41,784 bases of DNA from Methylocystis sp. (GTDB lineage: Bacteria; Pseudomonadota; Alphaproteobacteria; Rhizobiales; Beijerinckiaceae): assembly GCF_021731785.1 (NCBI RefSeq), contig NZ_JAKFWS010000101.1, positions 1 through 41,784 of the forward strand, written 5' to 3'. A program made the position numbers and the translations under genes. The notes under the pieces were generated by a model. That model saw nothing but the letters and a program-made list of their open reading frames with translations, was not told the origin of the DNA and did no database searches. The stretch's first letter is position 1; every line of letters starts with the position of its first letter. Shown piece by piece: positions 16,848-23,819 of the stretch.

Positions 16848-18218
16848 TCAGAACTTCGCCGTCGGACCAAAGCTGACGGACACGTTCTCGGTTTTGAAAT
16901 TCTGCAAATTGGAATCATTGCGCGCGAATTCGACGTTTCCGGCGAAACCGAACGTTGGCGAGACCGGCAAGTCGACCATCAGCCCGCCGATCCAAACATT
17001 GTCGCGACGCGCGACGAACGGATTGATCACCGGATTGGCAGCGTCGAAGGCAAGATTCGTGAAGCGGCCGTAAGGCGCGATTGTCCATCTGCGAGGGATG
17101 ATCTGAAATGGCGGATCAAGCTCGAGTCGCAGCATCGCCTGAACGTCGACCTGATCTGAAGACTGTTGCGGATTGCCCGCAAAGGCGCGGGTATAGGCGA
17201 CGCGACCCTCGAACCGCAGGTCATTGGTCAGTCTGTATGTCCCGCTCACATAGCCGGTGACGACGTCGCCCGTCGCCAGCGTCGACACAGTCTGGTATGG
17301 CGACGCGCCCAAATAGCTGAGGTAGCCCGGCGCGGGATTGACCCAGATCGACCGCCATTCAGCGCCTGGCTCCAACCAGAAGTCGGGGTTGAGTTCGGCC
17401 CCAAAACTCATGCCGGCGCCGCCGGCGTTCAGATAGTTCGTTCCGCCGAGCATGGCCACGGCGCCGGTCAGGTATGGCTTGATCGACAGGCCCGGATAGA
17501 GAACAGGCGCGATGTGGATGCGCGGCCCGATCGACCCCGCGAACAGGGCGACGCTATATTGCGGCAGGCGAAACTGCTCGGTGGCGTAGCCCGTGACTCG
17601 CGTCTCGAGTTGATCGCCGCGCGCATTCTGAAAATCGAGATCATGCGCCGCCTGCACCATCTGGAAGGCGTTGATGTCTGACTTTCGCGACGCCGCCGAC
17701 GCAACGCCGACGCCGCCAACCTGGAACAGATTGTTCGTCGGAAAGAAATTGGCGTTCGATTGCGCCCGCAGACCAGTGTGAATCCGCAAATAGAGGCGGT
17801 TGGCCTGGGTGCGTTTTTCGATATCTGGGAGCTGCGCCTCGATCTGCGCAACTTGGATCGAATCGAGACCGCCTTCGGCGAGCGCCTTGCGCAAATGCTG
17901 GGCCGAAAGCTCATACGACCCGAGCCTCGCATAGAGAAAGCCAAGCTCCTTTCGGGCGCGGGTCAGATTCGGATTGAACATCAGGATGCGTTCGAGGGCG
18001 CCGATTCCCGCCTCGTAGTCACGCAGCTCGGTCGACAGCAGGACGTAGCGATAGGTCGCCTCATAGTCCGTCGGATTGTGCTGAATATAGGCTGCGAGGC
18101 GTGCCTGTTCGGCCCGCGGGTCTTCCTGCGCGCTCGCCGCCGCACTGAAAAGCGCGAACGCGGCGAACACTGCGCCAACAAGCCTCGTCGCCGCTCTATA
18201 TGAAAACATCAAAGGCAA
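16848..18218 (-). CDS. TPR-containing outer-membrane beta-barrel protein
   Basis: The 456-residue protein has a signal peptide ending at ASAQ (near residue 30). A TPR-like helical region follows (about 35-140; ALERILMFNPNLTRARKELG is a typical repeat). The rest, from about 145, alternates in short beta strands rich in aromatic residues and Gly and ends in Phe, as outer-membrane barrels do. The layout resembles surface-lipoprotein-assembly-modifier (Slam/DUF560-like) barrels, which help surface exposure of lipoproteins, but this is inference. It is first in the minus-strand set with FecR and the cyclase. Confidence 0.75.
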   Translation of the reverse strand: MPLMFSYRAATRLVGAVFAAFALFSAAASAQEDPRAEQARLAAYIQHNPTDYEATYRYVLLSTELRDYEAGIGALERILMFNPNLTRARKELGFLYARLGSYELSAQHLRKALAEGGLDSIQVAQIEAQLPDIEKRTQANRLYLRIHTGLRAQSNANFFPTNNLFQVGGVGVASAASRKSDINAFQMVQAAHDLDFQNARGDQLETRVTGYATEQFRLPQYSVALFAGSIGPRIHIAPVLYPGLSIKPYLTGAVAMLGGTNYLNAGGAGMSFGAELNPDFWLEPGAEWRSIWVNPAPGYLSYLGASPYQTVSTLATGDVVTGYVSGTYRLTNDLRFEGRVAYTRAFAGNPQQSSDQVDVQAMLRLELDPPFQIIPRRWTIAPYGRFTNLAFDAANPVINPFVARRDNVWIGGLMVDLPVSPTFGFAGNVEFARNDSNLQNFKTENVSVSFGPTAKF

Positions 18219-18254
18219 CCTTCCTAAAAGTCTGGAAAAACGGCTCCCCGCGCG

Positions 18255-18444
18255 CTGACCGTCAGCTCAAGGGGAAGCTGACTCATGTCGCCTGACGCGG
18301 CAAGCTGGCGCGCGGCGCGCGCCTCCGCTCCAAAACCGGGACGGCTCGATGCTTTTGCTGCGGATTACTCTATGCAGCAATGACTTATCGCCATTGTGCA
18401 TCCTCATCCGCCTCCAAGCAGCGGATGAGACAAATTCACTAGTG
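18255..18444. promoter_or_regulatory. Intergenic region with three hairpins upstream of the TPR-FecR-cyclase operon
   Basis: Three inverted repeats lie upstream of the ATG at 18218: GTCAGCT/AGCTGAC at 18261-18267 and 18276-18282; TTGCTGC/GCAGCAA at 18355-18361 and 18374-18380; CTCATCCGC/GCGGATGAG at 18403-18411 and 18421-18429. An 8-base palindrome CACTAGTG is at 18437-18444. The last hairpin could end the upstream minus-strand gene; the others could be operators or RNA structures. No gene is seen here. Confidence 0.4.
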
Positions 18445-18473
18445 TGGCGCGAAAACCACAGGCGACGGCGCGG

Positions 18474-18878
18474 CTAGCGGCGGCGGCGCCCGCGATCGGA
18501 GAGACGGACAATTTCGCCGACTCTCTTCAACGACTCGTGCGCGAGGGCCGACGGATCAATCGTTCGGCGCCGGCGGGCCGAGAGGATTCGACGGCGGGGG
18601 CGTGCGGTCGGGCGCGACTCGTCGACAGACGCTTCCGGGGCAAGCAGCCAGCGCAGCACGATCAGCAGGTCGGCGGCGCGTCGCGCCGCGCCGATCTTCA
18701 CGGCGCTGCGGATGTCAGCGACGACTCGCCCTCGTGCCGTATCGAGCGAGACGGCGCGGCGATATCGCGCCAGCATCTGATGGTGCTTGTCGCTCGGGCT
18801 CACGCCCAACACAAGTTCGTGACTGCGCAGCCCCGCCATCTCCGCGCAACGCCCGATCGGCATCAATTCGGGATTCAT
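18474..18878 (-). CDS. Small basic protein of unknown function
   Basis: The 134-residue protein starts at an ATG with GGGAGAAG upstream. The first 90 residues include HELVLGVSPSDKHHQMLARY and, later, IGAARRAADLLIVLRWLLA. Similar phrases occur in short uncharacterised Rhizobiales proteins, but I cannot name a family. The last 40 residues are very Arg-rich and could bind nucleic acid or be low-complexity extension. No signal peptide. It stands between the Crp-type gene and the TPR-FecR-cyclase operon, all on the minus strand. Confidence 0.55.
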   Translation of the reverse strand: MNPELMPIGRCAEMAGLRSHELVLGVSPSDKHHQMLARYRRAVSLDTARGRVVADIRSAVKIGAARRAADLLIVLRWLLAPEASVDESRPTARPRRRILSARRRRTIDPSALAHESLKRVGEIVRLSDRGRRRR

Positions 18879-18985
18879 TTGGCTTCTCCCAATCGCTTGG
18901 CCTGCCGGGGGCCTTCGCCTCTTACCGGCAACATAGCGACGGTAGCGCGTCGTTCATCATCTGTTTGTGCGAGAACGCACACGGG

Positions 18986-19675
18986 TCATTCCGCTTCGTT
19001 GAGCGCCTCCTGTACGCGCGCTTCAAGAACCGACGGGCGCAAGAGCACGAGCCCGCCGCGGATTTTTTCGGCAAGGCCTTCGTCGATCATTGCCGAAAGT
19101 TCGCGGCTGACTTGTTCTCTCCGGCAGCCGATGCGGGCGGCGAGATCGTGCTGAAACGGCGGCGGCGAGACGATCGACTGCTCCGGCGAGCCTTTGCGCG
19201 GCGCCGACATGCGCAACAATTCGGAATAGAGCCGATGCTTAAGGTCTAGCACCGAGCGCTCGAAGAGGCGCGTATTCAGCTCCCGTACGCGCGACGTCAG
19301 CAGACGCAACAGCCGCTCGCATATTACCGGCTCGGTGAATACAATTTCCTTGAAGACCGCCGGCGGCGCCAGCAAAAGTTCCGCGTTGGTGAGCGCTGTT
19401 ACGTTGGCGGAGCGCTTCGCCCCGTCGATCGCCGCCATCTCGCCGAAGAATTTGCCCGGCCCGAAGTCGCCAAAGATCATTTCCTTGCCGGCGGCGGTAC
19501 GAATGAGCACTCGAACGTCGCCGCTGACGATGAAATAGACATCGGTCGACGGATCATCGAAATCGAGTACCAATTCCTGCTCGGCGTAACGCCTGCGCAC
19601 GCATTGCCGCGCAAGCTGCTCGCTGCGCGCGGGGTCGAGGCCGGCGAAAAAGGGAATCCCGTCAAATAGGGACAC
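18986..19675 (-). CDS. Crp/Fnr-family transcriptional regulator
   Basis: The 229-residue protein has an N-terminal cyclic-nucleotide-binding domain (about 1-120) and a C-terminal winged helix (about 150-220). The phosphate-binding cassette reads FGEMAAIDGAKRSANVTAL. It retains the Glu and Arg-Ser pair that contact cAMP in Crp. The HTH reads QHDLAARIGCRREQVSRELS. No Fnr-type Cys cluster is seen, so nucleotide sensing is more likely than oxygen sensing. The start is GTG at 19675 with GGGAG upstream; a long upstream in-frame extension overlaps the divergent gene and is unlikely. A cAMP-forming cyclase lies nearby. Confidence 0.88.
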   Translation of the reverse strand: MSLFDGIPFFAGLDPARSEQLARQCVRRRYAEQELVLDFDDPSTDVYFIVSGDVRVLIRTAAGKEMIFGDFGPGKFFGEMAAIDGAKRSANVTALTNAELLLAPPAVFKEIVFTEPVICERLLRLLTSRVRELNTRLFERSVLDLKHRLYSELLRMSAPRKGSPEQSIVSPPPFQHDLAARIGCRREQVSRELSAMIDEGLAEKIRGGLVLLRPSVLEARVQEALNEAE

Positions 19676-19780
19676 ATTGCGCTCCCGGATTAGAAATAGC
19701 GCCGATATTGCCGCGAAACGTCGACGTCGTCGAGGCGCAATCTGCTGGCGGATGCAGACTCTTCGGGCGATGATCGGCGG

Positions 19781-20746
19781 ATGCAAAGCTTCCGACTCGC
19801 GACGTTCAATCTGGAAAATCTCGACTGGTCCGCGACCAAGGCGGATGCTTTCGCGCGCCGAACCGCCGCGCTGCGCCCGCTGCTGGAGGCGCTCGACGCC
19901 GATATCTTGTGTCTGCAGGAAATCCATGCGCAGCGCATTCATAAGCGCGGCGCGCGGCAATATATCGCGCTGGAACGATTGCTCACGAGCACAAGATACG
20001 AAGCTTTTCATCGGGCGACGACGGTGAGGCCCGGCACCGACGCTCCCGCCGACGTCCATAACCTTGCAATCCTTTCGCGATGGCCGATGCGCGCGCGCCG
20101 CCAGATCCATCACGACATCGTCGCGCGGTGGGACTGGCCGCCGCCGCGCGAGGCGGACGGCTCCCGATCCGAGCCGGTGGCGATCGTCTGGGACAGGCCG
20201 CTGCTCTACGCGTCTGTGGAGCTTCCCGACGGCCCCTTGCTCCATATCGTCAATCTGCATCTGCGCGCGCCGCGCGCCCTTCCCGTGGCCACCGCCCGCG
20301 GGCTGGGATCAAGCCGTGCGCAGATCGAGGGGCAGTTCGTGGCGGCGCTCAAGCGCGAAGGCCAAGCGCTCGAAGCCCGGCTGTTCACCGAATTGCTGTT
20401 CGACGCGGAGCCGGAAGCGCTCATCGCGGTCGCCGGCGACTTCAATGCCGACGAACATGACGCGCCGACGCGACTGCTTCGCGGCGGGGGAGATGACGGC
20501 GCCGAAGGATCGCGCGTTCTCGTCCCTTTGGAAGAGTGCGTCGAGCCGGCGCGGCGCTTCACCGTCATCCATGCAGGTCGTCCGACGCTGATCGACCACC
20601 TCCTCGCATCGCCTGCGCTCGCCGCCGCCTGGCGCAAAACCACGATTTTGAATGAAGGGCTTCAGGACGAAGTCTATGCGAAGCAGTTCATTGAAACGTC
20701 GCTGCACGCGCCGGTAGTCGCTGAGTTTCAACTTACCTCCAAGTAA
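19781..20746 (+). CDS. Endonuclease/exonuclease/phosphatase-family protein
   Basis: The 321-residue protein has the EEP (DNase I-like) fold motifs in order: LATFNLENLDW at the start, the metal Glu in CLQEIHAQ, HIVNLHLR, VAGDFNADEHD, LIDHLLASP, and the closing SLHAPV. The last replaces the usual SDH with SLH. The enzyme would cleave phosphodiesters or phosphomonoesters; the substrate (nucleic acid, lipid or nucleotide) cannot be inferred. No signal peptide, so probably cytoplasmic. It is divergent from the Crp-type gene with about 105 bases between starts. Confidence 0.85.
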   Translation: MQSFRLATFNLENLDWSATKADAFARRTAALRPLLEALDADILCLQEIHAQRIHKRGARQYIALERLLTSTRYEAFHRATTVRPGTDAPADVHNLAILSRWPMRARRQIHHDIVARWDWPPPREADGSRSEPVAIVWDRPLLYASVELPDGPLLHIVNLHLRAPRALPVATARGLGSSRAQIEGQFVAALKREGQALEARLFTELLFDAEPEALIAVAGDFNADEHDAPTRLLRGGGDDGAEGSRVLVPLEECVEPARRFTVIHAGRPTLIDHLLASPALAAAWRKTTILNEGLQDEVYAKQFIETSLHAPVVAEFQLTSK

Positions 20747-20756
20747 GCCCCTGTGA

Positions 20757-21068
20757 TTATTCAGACGCGAACGATCTCAGCACTTGGGCCAGGGCGCGCG
20801 TTTCGCTCCAGTCGAGCGTGACGTCTTCATGACCTTCGATGGAAACGACAAGGCCCATCTGTTCGACTCTTGCATCGAAATCGTGATTGCTGCCGATCGG
20901 GCTCATATAGATCTGCTGGTCGCGGCGATAGCCGTTTGCGACTGAGTCGAGGGCCCGCGAAAGGATGCCCGCTTCTTCTCTCGTAAAGCGGCGCGGGGGG
21001 TGGCCGGGAAGGCTCAGCGTCGCCAATGCGACAAACGTCCGATGACTGGCGGCCAAAAGCTCGAACAT
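20757..21068 (-). CDS. Small protein of unknown function
   Basis: The 103-residue protein starts MFELLAASHRTFVAL; AGGA lies nine bases before this ATG. An in-frame ATG three codons earlier and a TTG further up are alternatives, the latter adding CGGC. The sequence looks globular (FTREEAGILSRALDSVANGY, later GHEDVTLDWSETRALAQVLRSF) and has no signal or membrane segment. No family recognised. It converges on the EEP-fold gene with 10 bases between stops. Confidence 0.55.
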   Translation of the reverse strand: MFELLAASHRTFVALATLSLPGHPPRRFTREEAGILSRALDSVANGYRRDQQIYMSPIGSNHDFDARVEQMGLVVSIEGHEDVTLDWSETRALAQVLRSFASE

Positions 21069-21384
21069 TTGCGACATTTCCTGGCACCCGCCGCAGGTCA
21101 AACAAGCAAGCGACGCGGCGATGGCGTCAGGCGCCGTTCATGAATATGCGCTCTGAGGCGCCCGCCGGCGCTCATCACCCATGCAATTCCAGGACCTATA
21201 TCGTCTCACGGTCGGCGCGGCGGTCGAGCGCCAGCCTGTCCTGACGCCGCGCCCACAGAGCGGGACGCGGCCCCGCGGCGCAGTTCCGCAGCCTCAGGCC
21301 CGTGTCATGAGCATGCGATCGAACGCCGCTAGAACTCCTGCGGCCGGCGTTGCGCGCGCAAGCAAAGAGCGATAATGAATGACA

Positions 21385-21812
21385 AGCGAATCTTCACGCC
21401 GATCCTTCGGACTCACACGCTGAAGCGCGGCGTGCGCCGCCGCTGGAGTCGCAATGTGCGTGCGCCGCTTGCGCTTGATGTCGAAGAAACTTCCCGGCCC
21501 ATCGGCGCTACTGACGCGATGATCTGCATCGATGTGATTCACATTTCGCCGTTGAGCGCTGTGGACGCCTTGTTCGAGGGCGCTCGCCGGACCTTGCCTG
21601 AACGTGCGCCGCTCTATTTATACGGTTCATACTGGCGCGGCGGCGCGCAAAGCGCGCCGAGGCGATGCGGCGTTCGAGGCGAGCCTTTGCGCTCTCAACG
21701 CCGCCTGCGGCGTGCGCGGAACTGGAAGCGGCCGCAAGGGTCCGCGTCCGCACAAGATAGGGATTTGGAAAGGCCCTTAGATCGTGCAAACGCCGGTCAT
21801 CCTTCCCCGCAG
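21385..21812 (+). pseudogene. Decayed DUF938 methyltransferase-like gene
   Basis: Pieces of a DUF938 (SAM methyltransferase-like) protein can be followed across frames in the right order. PSDSHAEARR is near 21408. NVRAPLALD, then MICIDVIHISP and ERAPLYLYGSYWRGG, run to about 21660. GDAAFEASLCALNAACGVR lies near 21665-21720 in another frame, and ELEAAARVRVRTR ends in a stop near 21760. LERPLDRANAGHP follows to about 21810. The N-terminal SAM-binding part is missing or unrecognisable. At least three frame changes make this a relic. The 21069-21384 stretch before it holds no convincing gene. Confidence 0.7.
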
Positions 21813-21819
21813 CTCGGAA

Positions 21820-21871
21820 GTAGCGTGACCGCAACCATCCCGATGGAGCCCAACTGCTCCATCGGCGCTAC
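21820..21871 (+). promoter_or_regulatory. Long hairpin upstream of the copper-storage gene
   Basis: A perfect 10-bp stem, CCGATGGAGC (21840-21849) with GCTCCATCGG (21856-21865), encloses CCAACT. Flanking GTAGCG (21820-21825) and CGCTAC (21866-21871) can extend it, with a 14-base bulge on the left side. It ends 45 bases before the csp1 ATG and may be an operator, an mRNA leader structure or a relic terminator. Confidence 0.5.
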
Positions 21872-21916
21872 GCGTCAGCGTCAGTGAATTCCAGTCAAAC
21901 CACTCGGAGAGAGACC

Positions 21917-22348
21917 ATGCAACGTCGTGAATTTATTGCTGTCGGGACTGCCGCCGCTGTTGCGACCGCCACCCAAGCGTTCGCTGAGACAAACAGCGGC
22001 GCCAAAATGGAGGATATGCATCCGGCTCTCTACAAAGACCTGGAAAAGGCCACCATCGAATGCGTCTCCACCGGAAATGACTGCCTTCGGCACTGTATTG
22101 GCATGTTTGCGATGAAAGACACGAGCATGGCCGAATGTGCGGACGCCTCGCTGCAGCTTGTCGCTGCATGCAATGCGCTCGCATCGCTGGCGGCGCTCAA
22201 CTCTTCGCACGCCGTCGCGCTGGCGAAAACGGTCGCTTTGATTTGCGAGGACTGCAAGAAACAGTGCGACAAGTTTCCGAAGATCGCCGAATGCGTGGCC
22301 TGCGGCAAAGCGTGCCAAAAGTGCGCCGACGAGTGCCGCAAAGCCTAG
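21917..22348 (+). CDS. csp1: Csp1-type copper-storage protein, four-helix bundle
   Basis: The 143-residue protein matches the Csp1 family first described from Methylosinus trichosporium OB3b, tetrameric four-helix bundles that store Cu(I) on cysteines inside the bundle. The N-terminus MQRREFIAVGTAAAVATA with AFA is a Tat signal, so a folded protein is exported. The mature part holds 13 Cys (49, 56, 60, 74, 85, 110, 113, 117, 126, 129, 133, 136, 140), many as CxxxC or CxxC on helices, the same number as in Csp1. GGAGAGAG precedes the ATG. A CusF-like gene follows after 31 bases, so co-transcription is likely. This is the strongest methanotroph marker in the window. Confidence 0.93.
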   Translation: MQRREFIAVGTAAAVATATQAFAETNSGAKMEDMHPALYKDLEKATIECVSTGNDCLRHCIGMFAMKDTSMAECADASLQLVAACNALASLAALNSSHAVALAKTVALICEDCKKQCDKFPKIAECVACGKACQKCADECRKA

Positions 22349-22379
22349 CCGACGCAAAGCGACAAGACTGAGAGCCGCG

Positions 22380-22757
22380 ATGAAGACCACGCGTATTACA
22401 TTTTGGCTCATCACGGCCGGCGTCGCCGTTTCCGCTGGGATCGGCGGCGCCTCGGCCAACGCGGCGGTCCGTGATGCGGCGCGCATCGTCATCGCCCAGG
22501 CCGCGGAGACGGCGGGCAAGACGACCGGTCACGGCGACGGCGTCGTCAGGGCCATCGACGCGGACGAGCGACGGATCATGATCACGCACGGTCCCGTCTC
22601 GGGTGCCTTGGAAATGTCGCCGATGACAATGGCGTTTCGTGTCGCGCCGAGCGTCGACCTCTCTACCCTGACCAAAGGCGTGAAGATCAAATTCACGATC
22701 AGTCGCGACGCAAAAGGCCTTTACGTCATCGAGGACGTTCAGCCGGAGAAGCCTTAG
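22380..22757 (+). CDS. CusF-like periplasmic copper-binding protein
   Basis: The 125-residue protein has a signal or anchor (FWLITAGVAVSAGIGG) and a CusF-type small beta-barrel domain from about residue 50. The metal site aligns as His70, Met82 and Met84 in ITHGP...MSPMTMAF, matching the His-Met-Met Cu(I)/Ag(I) ligands of CusF. The Trp that caps the site in E. coli CusF corresponds to Met79 here. In Cus systems CusF hands Cu(I) to an RND exporter, but no cusCBA is seen in the window. Being next to csp1, it may shuttle copper to or from the storage protein. Confidence 0.88.
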   Translation: MKTTRITFWLITAGVAVSAGIGGASANAAVRDAARIVIAQAAETAGKTTGHGDGVVRAIDADERRIMITHGPVSGALEMSPMTMAFRVAPSVDLSTLTKGVKIKFTISRDAKGLYVIEDVQPEKP

Positions 22758-22775
22758 GTCGGTTTCGAACGCGCG

Positions 22776-23819
22776 TTATTTGCCGTCGCCGTCCATGCCG
22801 ATGCGATGCATCAGATAGCACAGGCAATCCTGTTGCACGGCTCGCCGGTCAACCGTCAGCATCGCCGGAATGGCCGGACGCGCAAGTCTGATTTCGCCGC
22901 CGGCGTAATCGAAGTAGTTGGTCGGCTGCGTGTCGTATCCGTCGCCCGGCAGGACGTCGAGCCGGGCCTTTCCGTCGCCGAGTGCGCCAAACAAGGCGCC
23001 GGCCTCCAATTCGCTGAAGTTGAGATGATCGATGTCCGGACGGAAGAGAAAATCCGCCGGCGTTCCATCAAATGAAAAGCTTGCGCCAGCGGGAGGCTTC
23101 ACGATGGCGTGCGTGCGCAGCAACTCCACGTCGCGCGTGGCCGGCGGGTGGCAAGGAAGCTGCGTGATCGAGAGACAGGCTTCCAGCAATTCGATGGCAT
23201 GCTCGGCGCCAGCCTCGACGCCGGGCTTGCCGCATTCAATCGTGACCGCCGGACAAAGCTCGGCGAAAGCCGCCGCGCAGGTCCCGCGCGGGCGTTGAAA
23301 GAGCACCACGATGCGAGAGAAGAGCTGCGCGAGCGCGACATATTTCGCTTCGAGCTTGCTGATGCAGCCATAATGAGGATTGAAGCCGGTGTTGTTGTGG
23401 ATGTCGACGGCGGCGAAAGCGTCGCGCTTCTTGACATAATCGTAAATCCACTGCGCCATATGCGCGAGCGGATCGTCAGGAAACGCCGTTCCCGGCCAAA
23501 CCCGGTTGAAGTCGCGCTGACCCGGCAGCGTTCGCATATTCTCCGCCGCAGCTTCGACATTGCCGATGAACAGGATGAGCGATCTGTTGAGTCCGCGCTC
23601 GGTCTGCCGGCGCAGCGTCTCCTGCACCGCGGCAAGCCCGCTGGTTTCGTTTCCATGCAGCAGGGTCGAGACGAACAGCGGTTGCGGATCGCGGCCTGGA
23701 AGATCGAACAGGGTTGGTCGAGGCAGGATGTCCTTCAGGCGGTTGGCGGGGCAGTCGAGAAATCCGTCAGGCAGCCGATCGAGCAGGGCGCAGGGCGCGT
23801 CAGTCACTTTGCTTCTCAT
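22776..23819 (-). CDS. Succinylglutamate desuccinylase/aspartoacylase-type (M14-like) protein
   Basis: The 347-residue protein carries LLHGNET (zinc His and Glu) near residue 55, RDFNRVWPG, and VDIHNNTGFNPHYG with the third zinc His. A later TIECGKPG supplies the catalytic Glu region. This is the AstE/AspA arrangement, which cleaves N-acyl groups from amino acids or amide bonds at a C-terminal position. Its ATG overlaps the stop of the upstream GCS2 gene as ATGA, so the two are translationally coupled. This argues that they act on related amino-acid conjugates; the exact substrate is unknown. Confidence 0.82.
   Translation of the reverse strand: MRSKVTDAPCALLDRLPDGFLDCPANRLKDILPRPTLFDLPGRDPQPLFVSTLLHGNETSGLAAVQETLRRQTERGLNRSLILFIGNVEAAAENMRTLPGQRDFNRVWPGTAFPDDPLAHMAQWIYDYVKKRDAFAAVDIHNNTGFNPHYGCISKLEAKYVALAQLFSRIVVLFQRPRGTCAAAFAELCPAVTIECGKPGVEAGAEHAIELLEACLSITQLPCHPPATRDVELLRTHAIVKPPAGASFSFDGTPADFLFRPDIDHLNFSELEAGALFGALGDGKARLDVLPGDGYDTQPTNYFDYAGGEIRLARPAIPAMLTVDRRAVQQDCLCYLMHRIGMDGDGK

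Noticed and set aside
15556-17073. 505-codon plus-strand frame opposite the FecR gene
   Set aside because: The Ala/Val repeats mirror the Gly/His repeats of the FecR gene on the other strand. It has no start context or recognisable domain.
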